Assembly: GCA_002310035.1 (NCBI GenBank)
Contig: DBYC01000033.1
Coordinates: forward strand, 1 to 36,900
Direction: 5' to 3'
Length of the DNA stretch: 36,900 bases
Origin: a bacterium UBP6_UBA1196
GTDB lineage: Bacteria > UBP6 > UBA1177
Shown here: positions 25,718 through 32,378 of the stretch, in pieces
How the letters are laid out: each line of letters opens with the position of its first letter
Numbering within the stretch: position 1 is the stretch's first letter
Position numbers and translations under genes: made by a program
The notes under the pieces: model-generated
What the model was told of the DNA's origin: nothing
Seen by the model: only the letters and a program-made list of their open reading frames with translations
The model's database searches: none

Positions 25718-25948
25718 AAACCCGCCTTGACCGTGGTCCGAAGCAAGCTTTATCCTGTGCTTACAGGTGGGGCAGGCCGAACCGATCAACATTCACGGTA
25801 ATAAGTACCAACCCCTAAAATTAAATAGGAAAAAACTTCTAACGCCTCAAACTGCACGCGTCAGGCAGGCTTGAAAATGGTAGTTAAGTTTTTGCCTGTG
25901 TCAAATTTTTAGGCAGGCGTGCGGCGGTTTGCCAGAGACCGCATTTTT
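25718..25948 (+). ncRNA. Candidate structured non-coding RNA, unidentified
   Basis: Of the 317 bp between the acyl-CoA synthetase and the AbiEi-like gene, about 230 bp show nested pairing and no protein frame. The closing pair is AAACCCGCC (25718-25726) with GGCGGTTT (25923-25930), one bulge. Inside are ACCGTG (25730-25735) with CACGGT (25794-25799), hairpin CCTGT-GCTT-ACAGG (25754-25767), and GCACGC (25854-25859) with GCGTGC (25917-25922). It ends in an intrinsic terminator whose stem competes with the closing pair. No tRNA, tmRNA, SRP, RNase P or riboswitch consensus is evident to me. The 3' part (GCCTCAAACTGC ... GCGGCGG) faintly recalls E. coli 6S RNA. The upstream limit is uncertain; no good promoter is seen and a CTGAAAATTTTCAG palindrome lies just before. 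Confidence 0.5.
25924..25948 (+). terminator. Intrinsic terminator of the candidate RNA
   Basis: Stem GCGGTTT/AGACCGC (25924-25930 with 25936-25942, one G-U pair), 5-nt loop, followed by ATTTTT. It shares 25924-25930 with the closing stem of the candidate RNA, so the two folds are mutually exclusive. Confidence 0.65.
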
Positions 25949-26014
25949 GCGCATAATTGCTGTGTGTTTTGTCAAAAAAAATAAAAATTGACGCAACGCT
26001 GTGGAGGTGATGTC

Positions 26015-26725
26015 ATGTCGGCAAAGATTGAATTGTCAAAACTTTCAGAAAATGAAATTTATAACAGGGAAGATTTACACTGTTTTTTTTGTGCTGAAAA
26101 AGGTTCGGAAAATGATGCCGGATTCCGCTGGGATCTTTATAACTGCTTGAAAGAAGGAATACTTTTTCATGTGGGCTATGATGCTTATTCGATTTCAAAA
26201 CCTTTGGATTTGAGTGAATATCATCCGGTTTACTCTGAAAAAAGCCTTGAGATAATGAAAGTGCTTGAGAAAAAATGTCCGGATTTACCTTTTGTTGTGT
26301 TTGAAAGTGTTCTCTTGAATGAGTTTTTGAATCATTTGATTGCACAAAACACTATATTTGTTCAGGTTGAAAAAGAGGTCAGTTCATCTGTTTTTTCGAT
26401 TCTTCAAAACGAATTCACGGGAACGGTTCTTTACAATCCCGGGAAGCAGGAGTTTTCAAAATACTGGTCAAAAGACTGCATTGTTGTCTTGGATTTGATA
26501 AGCCAGTCTCCGCTTTCGGCAGAAAAACCGCATGAAATCGTAGCTGAAAAAATGCTGGTTGATATTGTGGCGGAAAAAATTATAGCTTCGGTTTTCAGCC
26601 CTTCCGAACTTATGTCAATTTTCAAGGATATGCTCACAAAATATCGGATCGACAGGCGCAGGATCAACCGTTACGCGGGACGGAGAGGAAAAGCCGGGAT
26701 CATAAAGCAGTTAATTGGGGAATAA
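26015..26725 (+). CDS. AbiEi-like antitoxin (DUF6577-type)
   Basis: The protein has 236 residues. The layout fits AbiEi-like type IV antitoxins: an N-terminal winged HTH (FRWDLYNCLKEGILFHVGYDAYSI, about 40-65), a middle domain with LPFVVFESVLLNEFLNHLIAQNTIFVQVEK, and a C-terminus ending in RINRYAGRRGKAG, close to the DUF6577 pattern as I remember it. Such proteins repress their own operon and neutralise a nucleotidyltransferase toxin (AbiEii). Strong GGAGGTGA site fixes the start at 26015. No intact toxin follows. A/T-rich codon use compared with neighbouring housekeeping genes suggests acquisition. Confidence 0.7.
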   Translation: MSAKIELSKLSENEIYNREDLHCFFCAEKGSENDAGFRWDLYNCLKEGILFHVGYDAYSISKPLDLSEYHPVYSEKSLEIMKVLEKKCPDLPFVVFESVLLNEFLNHLIAQNTIFVQVEKEVSSSVFSILQNEFTGTVLYNPGKQEFSKYWSKDCIVVLDLISQSPLSAEKPHEIVAEKMLVDIVAEKIIASVFSPSELMSIFKDMLTKYRIDRRRINRYAGRRGKAGIIKQLIGE

Positions 26726-26941
26726 GATGCTGTCAAAGACAAGTGTCTCGCGGCTTCGATACTGACCGGCAGGGAAACTCTGACAAAAATCGAAGACACT
26801 TCACTTTATGCCGGAGAAAAAATCGATTTTCCGAAACCTAAGCGTTTTTCATATCTTCGGATTGTCGATCCATTGGCTTATGCTTATTTTATTGAAGCGG
26901 TGAAAATGTTGAAAGGTGATGCAGGGGTTGCACTCACTTGA
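26726..26941 (+). pseudogene. Gene remnant after the AbiEi-like gene
   Basis: In the same frame and directly after the antitoxin stop codon, an open stretch of 71 codons reads DAVKDKCLAASILTGRETLT, then KIDFPKPKRFSYLR and DPLAYAYFIEAVKMLKG to a stop at 26939. It has no start codon near its beginning; the ATG at 26727 is in another frame and stops after 12 codons. It reads like a C-terminal part of a real protein. By position it could be the end of the lost AbiEii-type toxin, but I cannot confirm the family. Confidence 0.45.
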
Positions 26942-26993
26942 ACGTTTGCTATTCACTTCCTAAATCTCGCATTTCCCGAAAAATTGTGATTAG

Positions 26994-27284
26994 GCCAAAT
27001 ATACCGGAAAAGTTTCGGAAGAAACTACGGTTAAAATTGATGAAAACTTCGGTGTAAAAGAAAAATCTTCGGTAGAAATGGTCGAAAACTTCGGTACAAA
27101 TGAAAAAACTTCGGTACAAATTCTCGAACTCATAAAAAATAATCCCAAAATCACTTTGCAGGAAATTGCCGAAAAAACGAACCGCTCGAAACGCGCAATC
27201 GAGATGCAGGTGAAAAAACTTCGTGAAAACGGCATTCTTAAACGTGTCGGCGCGACAAAAAACGGATATTGGGAGATCATCTGA
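26994..27284 (+). pseudogene. C-terminal winged-HTH remnant of an AlbA/RecG-like regulator
   Basis: Open from 26994 with no start until an internal ATG at 27078. It encodes a linker with repeated ENFG/KTSV-type segments, then a winged helix (ILELIKNNPKITLQEIAEKT, NRSKRAIEMQVKKLRENG, ending KNGYWEII). This linker plus winged-helix tail is typical of the C-terminus of Schlafen AlbA_2-domain ATP-binding regulators annotated as RecG-like. The N-terminal AlbA domain is absent, so this is a 3' fragment. A 68-aa product from 27078 is possible but no good ribosome-binding site is seen. Confidence 0.65.
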
Positions 27285-27304
27285 ACCGAATTGGAGAAGT
27301 ATTG

Positions 27305-27450
27305 ATGATTACTTTAACTACTGCAAAAAAATCAATAAATCCGGCATTTTTCAGGCAGCCTGTTCCACAAAATGAGATTGAAAAGCTGAAAAATATAATG
27401 AGCTTTACGGGCTCGGCGACGAGGAAGTTTCTAAAATAGAATCGAAATAA
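27305..27450 (+). pseudogene. Eco57I-type methylase remnant: N-terminus joined to C-terminus
   Basis: GGAG upstream and ATG at 27305 give MITLTTAKKSINPAFFRQPV and QNEIEKLKN, resembling the N-terminus of Eco57I-like DNA methylase/restriction proteins. From 27394 in another frame the DNA reads YNELYGLGDEEVSKIESK and stops at 27448, resembling the family's C-terminal LVYELYGLTEEEI tail. Everything between is missing. The same form of collapse, both ends kept and the middle lost with a frame change, is seen at 15553-15943. Confidence 0.55.
27399..27427 (+). repeat. Direct repeat, left copy, flanking the transposase
   Basis: Imperfect 29-bp repeat with its partner at 28614-28642; the core TTTACGGGCTCGGCGAC (27404-27420) is identical in both. 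It lies 107 bp before the transposase start. Both copies encode the same YGLGD piece of a methylase C-terminus, so the repeat may reflect paralogous gene ends, not a target duplication. Confidence 0.65.
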
Positions 27451-27533
27451 AATATTTTTATTTAAATATTTCTTGATAAAAATTCAAATTTAAATATAAA
27501 AATTGTGCTAAAAACTTGTTTTTTGGCACAAAA

Positions 27534-28595
27534 ATGGCGAATGAAAAAGAAAAATGGCACTGGCAGGAGCCTGGCAGTGCGTGGAAAGGAGTCGGCATCT
27601 ACCATGTCACGATGGTGATACCGAGCAGGAAGCCGCTGCTCGGCAGGCTCGTCATCCACGAAAACGACCCGACGCAGGCGAGAGTGGAACTCACACCGTT
27701 CGGCAATGAAATAAAAGAGTGCATGCGCACAATCCCTGAATATCATCCGGAAGTGCGGATAATCGGATTGAGGATGATGCCGGATCATGTGCACATTATT
27801 TTGTATGTTACCAGCACAATGAAAGTCGGCATAAAAACCGTGGTACGCGGTTTCTGGCAGGGTGTGAAGAAAATCGGAAGGGCGTATGCGGCGTCAATTC
27901 TCCCGAATGACATTCGGGAAAATGAACGATGCAATGAAAGCCCGAATAACATTCAGGGAAATGAACGATGCAATGAAAGCCCGAATAACATTCGGGAAAA
28001 TGAACGATGCTTAGAGGATGCCGTGTTCACCGAGTTCCCGTTTATCCGCGTGATGTCGCGGCGCGGTCAGCTGAAAGCGATGATCCGCTATGTCCAGATG
28101 AACCCGCAGCGTCTTGCCACAAAGCGGCTGCATCCCGGTTTTTTCCGTGTGCAGTGTGGTGTTGAGGTTGCAGGGCGCGCTTACGATGCCGTCGGCAACA
28201 TTGCGATTTTGCTGGAAAATCAACGTGCGACAGTGCATGTCTGCCGCAAAATGGTTGAAGCCGCCGATCGCGGCGAAGATAAGCCGCTTCGTGATTACAT
28301 GAATGGTTGCGTCGCCGCCGCCAGAGCCGGTGCTGTGATGGTTTCGCCGTTTATCAGCCCGAAAGAAAAGGAAGTTCTGATGGTGCTTATTGAAGAAAAA
28401 CATCTGGTCATTCATCTTTCCGACAACGGATTCGGGGAGTTTTTCAAGCCGTCCGACACCCTTTTCGAGAGCGTTGCAGCAGGGCGGATGCTCATTCTCA
28501 GCCCGCACTCTTTTGATGCCGACAAACGGCGGATAAGCCGTGGCGAGTGCGTCCTTCTCAACAATTTAGCGGAAGAAATCGCGGAGGAAAATTAG
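27534..28595 (+). CDS. REP-associated-type HUH (Y1) transposase with extra C-terminal domain
   Basis: The protein has 353 residues. The Y1 HUH motif is HVH (H85, H87) in MMPDHVHIIL and the catalytic tyrosine is Y186 in MIRYVQMNPQR. These single-strand transposases move or multiply small palindromes. Residues 127-159 are a tandem repeat of IRENERCNESPNN. The C-terminal half (MVSPFISPKEKEVL, then IEEKHLVIHLSDNGF, then VAAGRMLILSPHS) resembles a DprA/SLOG-like Rossmann domain, a combination I recall from Bacteroidetes homologues, so transfer is plausible. The start is the ATG at 27534 (an upstream TTG is unlikely); no clear ribosome-binding site is visible. Key catalytic residues are intact. Confidence 0.85.
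   Translation: MANEKEKWHWQEPGSAWKGVGIYHVTMVIPSRKPLLGRLVIHENDPTQARVELTPFGNEIKECMRTIPEYHPEVRIIGLRMMPDHVHIILYVTSTMKVGIKTVVRGFWQGVKKIGRAYAASILPNDIRENERCNESPNNIQGNERCNESPNNIRENERCLEDAVFTEFPFIRVMSRRGQLKAMIRYVQMNPQRLATKRLHPGFFRVQCGVEVAGRAYDAVGNIAILLENQRATVHVCRKMVEAADRGEDKPLRDYMNGCVAAARAGAVMVSPFISPKEKEVLMVLIEEKHLVIHLSDNGFGEFFKPSDTLFESVAAGRMLILSPHSFDADKRRISRGECVLLNNLAEEIAEEN
27903..28010 (+). repeat. 39-bp in-frame tandem palindromic repeat inside the transposase
   Basis: Full units at 27912-27950 and 27951-27989, partial unit at 27990-28010, and a short leading fragment from 27903. Each unit junction forms a hairpin such as TCCCGAAT-GAC-ATTCGGGA (27901-27919), so three hairpins are spaced 39 bp apart. 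The length is divisible by three and keeps the frame, adding 13 residues per copy. Confidence 0.85.
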
Positions 28596-28668
28596 CAATG
28601 ACAGACTGGTTTATGAGTTTTACGGGCTCGGCGACAATGAAATTGCCATTATCGAAGGCAAGAATTAA
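28591..28668 (+). pseudogene. Second Eco57I-type methylase C-terminal remnant
   Basis: Overlapping the transposase stop in another frame, the DNA reads ISNDRLVYEFYGLGDNEIAI and then IEGKN to a stop at 28666, matching the LVYELYGLTEEEIKIVEG tail of Eco57I-like methylases better than the copy at 27394-27450. No upstream gene body exists; the transposase occupies it. The rest of 28669-28818 holds only the alaS promoter region. Confidence 0.55.
28614..28642 (+). repeat. Direct repeat, right copy, flanking the transposase
   Basis: Partner of 27399-27427, 1215 bp apart, identical over the 17-bp core at 28619-28635. It begins 18 bp after the transposase stop. Confidence 0.65.
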
Positions 28669-28759
28669 ATCGTTTCTAGAAAAGCTTCGATCCTTGTTAT
28701 AAGTGCGCATAATCGGTTCTTTTTGTGTGTTCCCACACTGTTAGACCTGCAGATTTTTC

Positions 28760-28787
28760 TTGATAAAATCGCGGACAAAACTAAAAT
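28760..28787 (+). promoter_or_regulatory. Predicted promoter of alaS
   Basis: -35 TTGATA (28760-28765), 16-bp spacer, -10 TAAAAT (28782-28787), both 5/6 to consensus. Leader about 25 nt to the ATG at 28819. No T-box leader is present. Confidence 0.5.
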
Positions 28788-28818
28788 CGCGCGTTTTTGT
28801 TTTTTTAAGGAGAAAAAA

Positions 28819-31446
28819 ATGGAAAACTGGACGATAGACAAAGTCAGAAGGACTTTTTTGGATTTCTTCAAAGCTAAAGGCCATACCGAGGTCGCAAGTT
28901 CGCCGCTTCTTCCGGCTGAAGACAACACTCTTCTTTTTGCGAATGCAGGAATGAACCAGTTCAAAAAGCTGTTTCTGGGGCTTGAAAAAAGAAGCTACAC
29001 CCGTGCATGCAGTGCCCAGAAGTGCGTCAGAGCCGGCGGAAAGCACAACGACCTTGAGAATGTCGGCTTCACGACAAGACACCACACTTTCTTTGAGATG
29101 CTCGGGAACTTTTCTTTCGGCGACTACTTCAAGGAAGATGCGATAAAATATGCATGGGAACTTATCACGGAAGTTTTCAAACTCGACAAATCGCGCCTTT
29201 ACGTCACCGTTTTCAGAGAGGACGACGAGGCTGAACAGCTCTGGCTCAAAAATACGGACGTTGACCCGAAGCATATTTTCCGTCTTGACGAGCACGACAA
29301 CTTCTGGCAGATGGGCGATACCGGTCCGTGCGGCCCGTGCAGCGAGATCCACTACGACTTGGGTGAAGGTTTCCATGCCGAAAAACCTTTCTTTGACAAC
29401 GGAATGCCCGACTTCGACTGCGGCAGGTTCGTCGAGATCTGGAACCTCGTCTTCATGCAGTTCAACCGTGACGAAAGCGGTAAACTGACTCCGCTCCCGA
29501 AGCCGAACATCGATACCGGAATGGGGCTTGAGAGGATAACTTCGATACTCAACGGCAAACTTTCAAATTACGATATCGACATTTTCCAGGATCTGATCCA
29601 TTTCACAGAAAATCTGCTCGGAAAGAGCGTTCCGGCTGAGTTCCGTTCAAGCCTCAACGTAATCGCAGACCACGCAAGAAGCACATCGTTCCTCATCGCC
29701 GACACGATCACACCGTCGAACGAGGGAAGGGGATACGTTCTCCGCAGGATCATGCGCAGAGCCATCCGCCATGGCCACAAACTCGGTTTCAGCGAGCTTT
29801 TCTTCTGGAAAGTCTGCGGCGAAGTCATCAGAATCATGGGGAACCACTATCCGGAACTTGTCGAAAAACAGGAACTTATACTCAACATCGTCCGCGACGA
29901 GGAAGCGCGTTTCAGACAGACTCTGGACAAAGGTCTGGCTCTGCTTGACGACGGCTTGAAAGAGATGCTCGCAAACGGCAGAAAGGAGTTCCCGGGCGAG
30001 CTTGTTTTCAAACTTTACGATACTTACGGATTTCCGTCAGACCTCACTGAAACGATCCTTGAAGAGAAAGGATTTTCGTTCAATCAGGCTGAATACGAGA
30101 AGGCTATGCAAGAGCAGAAACTCCGCGGAAAGGCTTCGTGGAGCGCTAAAATGGATTCACAGAAGCTTTCGGCTGTTAAGGAACTGCTTGACGGCGGCAT
30201 GAAGGAGCCCGTTTTCAAAGGCTATGACTGCGAATCCGCCGAAGGAAAAGTTATCGCGCTTTTCGACGAGGAATTTACTCTGAAAGACAGCGTAAGTTAC
30301 GGAAACTGCTACGCAATTTTTGATCCGATAGTTTTCTACGCAGAGTCCGGCGGCCAGCTTGCAGATACCGGAAAGATCATGAAAAACGGAAAAGTCGCGG
30401 CAAATGTAGTCAATGCGATAAAAGTTCACGACATAAAGGTCGTTCAGCTCGAAGTGCTCGATATTATTAACAAAAACGACACTGTTTCTCAGGAGCTCGA
30501 CCACGAAAGGAGATCTGCGACAAGGCGTAACCACTCGGCGACGCACCTTTTGCACCGCGCTTTGAAAATGGTTTTGGGAACACATGTCAATCAGGCCGGT
30601 TCTTTGGTAGGTCCCGACAGGCTCCGTTTCGACTTCAACCACTTCCAGGCTATGACCAAAGATGAACTCAAAAAAGTCGAGATCGAAGTAAACCGCATGA
30701 TCGAGGCAAATTCCCCGCAGAATACAGTCGTAAAAGGGATCGAAGAGGCTAAAAAAGAGGGTGCGATGGCTCTTTTCGGTGAAAAATACGGTGAAAACGT
30801 CCGCGTCGTAACGATGGGCGAAAGCAAGGAACTCTGCGGCGGAACGCATGTCAGAGCAACAGGCGACATCGGTCTTTTCAAAATCGTGAAAGAAGAAGGA
30901 ATTGCGGCGGGAGTCCGCAGAATCGAGGCTGTAACAGGGCTCGGTGCGCTCGCTCTTTTCCAGGAATATGACGAAACGATAACATCGATCGCAGAAATGA
31001 CTGGAAGCGAGAAGTTGCTTGTTGTCAAAGGAGTCGAAAAGCAGATCGATACCGCAAAACAGCTTTCCCGCGAGCTCAAGGAAGCCGGCAAAAAACTTGC
31101 CGCGATGCAGACTGCTTCGCTTGCTCCGATTTGCGAAAAGGACGGAACCAAGATCTTTGCGATAAATTCCGGCAAAAACCGAGCGGAATCGCTTGAACTC
31201 GTCGATTCGCTCAAGGCTAAGTTCGACAACGCCGTTATTGCAGTTGTCGGCGACGATGCAGGAAAAGCACTTGTAATAATTTCTGCGACTGGCGAGGCAA
31301 AAACCAAATTCCACGCAGGAAATATCCTCAAAAACATCCTTGCCGAATTCGGAGGCCGCGGCGGCGGAAAACCTGATATGGCTCAGGGCGGCGCACCGGC
31401 TGTCGATTTCAACAAGTTCTCTGAATTATTGAAGAATATAGGGTAA
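28819..31446 (+). CDS. alaS: Alanyl-tRNA synthetase
   Basis: The protein has 875 residues, full length. The class II catalytic core begins WTIDKVRRTFLDFFKAKGHTEV, with ANAGMNQFK and GDTGPCGPCSEI. The editing-domain zinc residues are HSATH (H572, H576) and CGGTH (C673, H677). The C-terminal C-Ala domain ends in a Gly-rich GGRGGGKPDMAQGG. The start is set by AAGGAG before 28819; a GTG at 28723 would lie inside the promoter. It charges tRNA-Ala and hydrolyses mischarged Ser/Gly. Confidence 0.98.
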   Translation: MENWTIDKVRRTFLDFFKAKGHTEVASSPLLPAEDNTLLFANAGMNQFKKLFLGLEKRSYTRACSAQKCVRAGGKHNDLENVGFTTRHHTFFEMLGNFSFGDYFKEDAIKYAWELITEVFKLDKSRLYVTVFREDDEAEQLWLKNTDVDPKHIFRLDEHDNFWQMGDTGPCGPCSEIHYDLGEGFHAEKPFFDNGMPDFDCGRFVEIWNLVFMQFNRDESGKLTPLPKPNIDTGMGLERITSILNGKLSNYDIDIFQDLIHFTENLLGKSVPAEFRSSLNVIADHARSTSFLIADTITPSNEGRGYVLRRIMRRAIRHGHKLGFSELFFWKVCGEVIRIMGNHYPELVEKQELILNIVRDEEARFRQTLDKGLALLDDGLKEMLANGRKEFPGELVFKLYDTYGFPSDLTETILEEKGFSFNQAEYEKAMQEQKLRGKASWSAKMDSQKLSAVKELLDGGMKEPVFKGYDCESAEGKVIALFDEEFTLKDSVSYGNCYAIFDPIVFYAESGGQLADTGKIMKNGKVAANVVNAIKVHDIKVVQLEVLDIINKNDTVSQELDHERRSATRRNHSATHLLHRALKMVLGTHVNQAGSLVGPDRLRFDFNHFQAMTKDELKKVEIEVNRMIEANSPQNTVVKGIEEAKKEGAMALFGEKYGENVRVVTMGESKELCGGTHVRATGDIGLFKIVKEEGIAAGVRRIEAVTGLGALALFQEYDETITSIAEMTGSEKLLVVKGVEKQIDTAKQLSRELKEAGKKLAAMQTASLAPICEKDGTKIFAINSGKNRAESLELVDSLKAKFDNAVIAVVGDDAGKALVIISATGEAKTKFHAGNILKNILAEFGGRGGGKPDMAQGGAPAVDFNKFSELLKNIG

Positions 31447-31472
31447 ATCACGGTTTTTCAGCGGAGGCGGCG

Positions 31473-32342
31473 ATGAAAGCTTTTTTTAAAATGATCAGAC
31501 CACATCAGTACATCAAGAATCTTCTGGTCTTTTTTCCGCTTTTTTTCGCCAAAAAAATAACCGATGTCACGCTGCTGCAGAGTGCCGCGATGGCTTTCGT
31601 CTCTTTCTGCTTCGCGGCGAGCACGATTTATATCTTCAACGATATCCGCGATATAGAAAAAGATAAAGTCCACCCGAAAAAGAAGTTCAGACCTATCGCA
31701 AGCGGCGCGGTTTCTATAAAAGCGGCAGTTGTAACCGATATAATTTTTCTTGTTCTTGCACTTGCCGTCGCGTTTTTAACAGGAACGAGAACGGGAATAA
31801 TAATTATCGTCTATCTCGTCATAAACCTTTTCTATTCTTTGGGAATGAAAAACATTGCGATCCTCGATATTTTTGCCGTTTCGACAGGATTTCTTCTCAG
31901 ACTTCTCTCCGGAACTGAATACGGTGCTGTCACCGGGATCCTTCCTTCGCACTGGATCATAATCATGACTTTCCTTCTCAGCCTTTTCCTTGCGGTTGCA
32001 AAAAGGCGTGACGACCTCGTCCTTGCCGAAAGCGGGCTTGATGTCAGAAAGTCGATTTCAGGCTATTCCCTTGAATTCATCAACGGAGTAATGAGCATAA
32101 TGTCTGCCGTGATCATCGTTTCATACCTGCTTTACACCCTTGATCCCGCAGTTCAGGCGCACTATGGTTCGAAAAACGTCTATGCGACGACATTTTTCGT
32201 AATTCTCGGCCTTCTCAGATACATGCAGATCACATTTGTAGAAAAGAAGAGCGGAAGCCCCACCGACATAGTCTACAAAGACAGATTTCTTCAGATCTCG
32301 ATCCTTGCGTGGATCGTTTCGTTCCTGTTTTTCGCGTATTAG
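31473..32342 (+). CDS. UbiA-family decaprenyl-phosphate phosphoribosyltransferase-like protein
   Basis: The protein has 289 residues with about seven to nine membrane helices. The prenyl-phosphate/Mg motif NDIRDIEKD (N56, D57, D60, D64), followed by HPKKKFRPIASG, is the signature of the DPPR-synthase branch (like mycobacterial Rv3806c), which transfers phosphoribose to polyprenyl phosphate for arabinan precursors. Strong GGAGG, 26 bp after alaS, likely co-transcribed. It suggests D-arabinose or ribofuranose in the cell envelope; partner enzymes are not in the window. Confidence 0.85.
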   Translation: MKAFFKMIRPHQYIKNLLVFFPLFFAKKITDVTLLQSAAMAFVSFCFAASTIYIFNDIRDIEKDKVHPKKKFRPIASGAVSIKAAVVTDIIFLVLALAVAFLTGTRTGIIIIVYLVINLFYSLGMKNIAILDIFAVSTGFLLRLLSGTEYGAVTGILPSHWIIIMTFLLSLFLAVAKRRDDLVLAESGLDVRKSISGYSLEFINGVMSIMSAVIIVSYLLYTLDPAVQAHYGSKNVYATTFFVILGLLRYMQITFVEKKSGSPTDIVYKDRFLQISILAWIVSFLFFAY

Positions 32343-32378
32343 TTTGATTATCCGTTCTCAGAGCCTTTGTAACGTTAC

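Noticed and set aside
25718..25948. tRNA, tmRNA, SRP RNA, RNase P RNA or cobalamin riboswitch
   Set aside because: None of the conserved cores is present; GCCAGAGACC only loosely resembles the B12 box and belongs to the terminator loop.
27903..28010. Possible CRISPR array
   Set aside because: Repeats are contiguous 39-bp units with no unique spacers and lie in frame within a transposase gene.
28669..28818. T-box leader upstream of alaS
   Set aside because: No T-box sequence or specifier structure; only a standard promoter is visible.
30157..31314. Long antisense open frame over alaS (similar ones over pyrC and the ketosynthase gene)
   Set aside because: Same codon-bias shadow; the sense genes are unambiguous.
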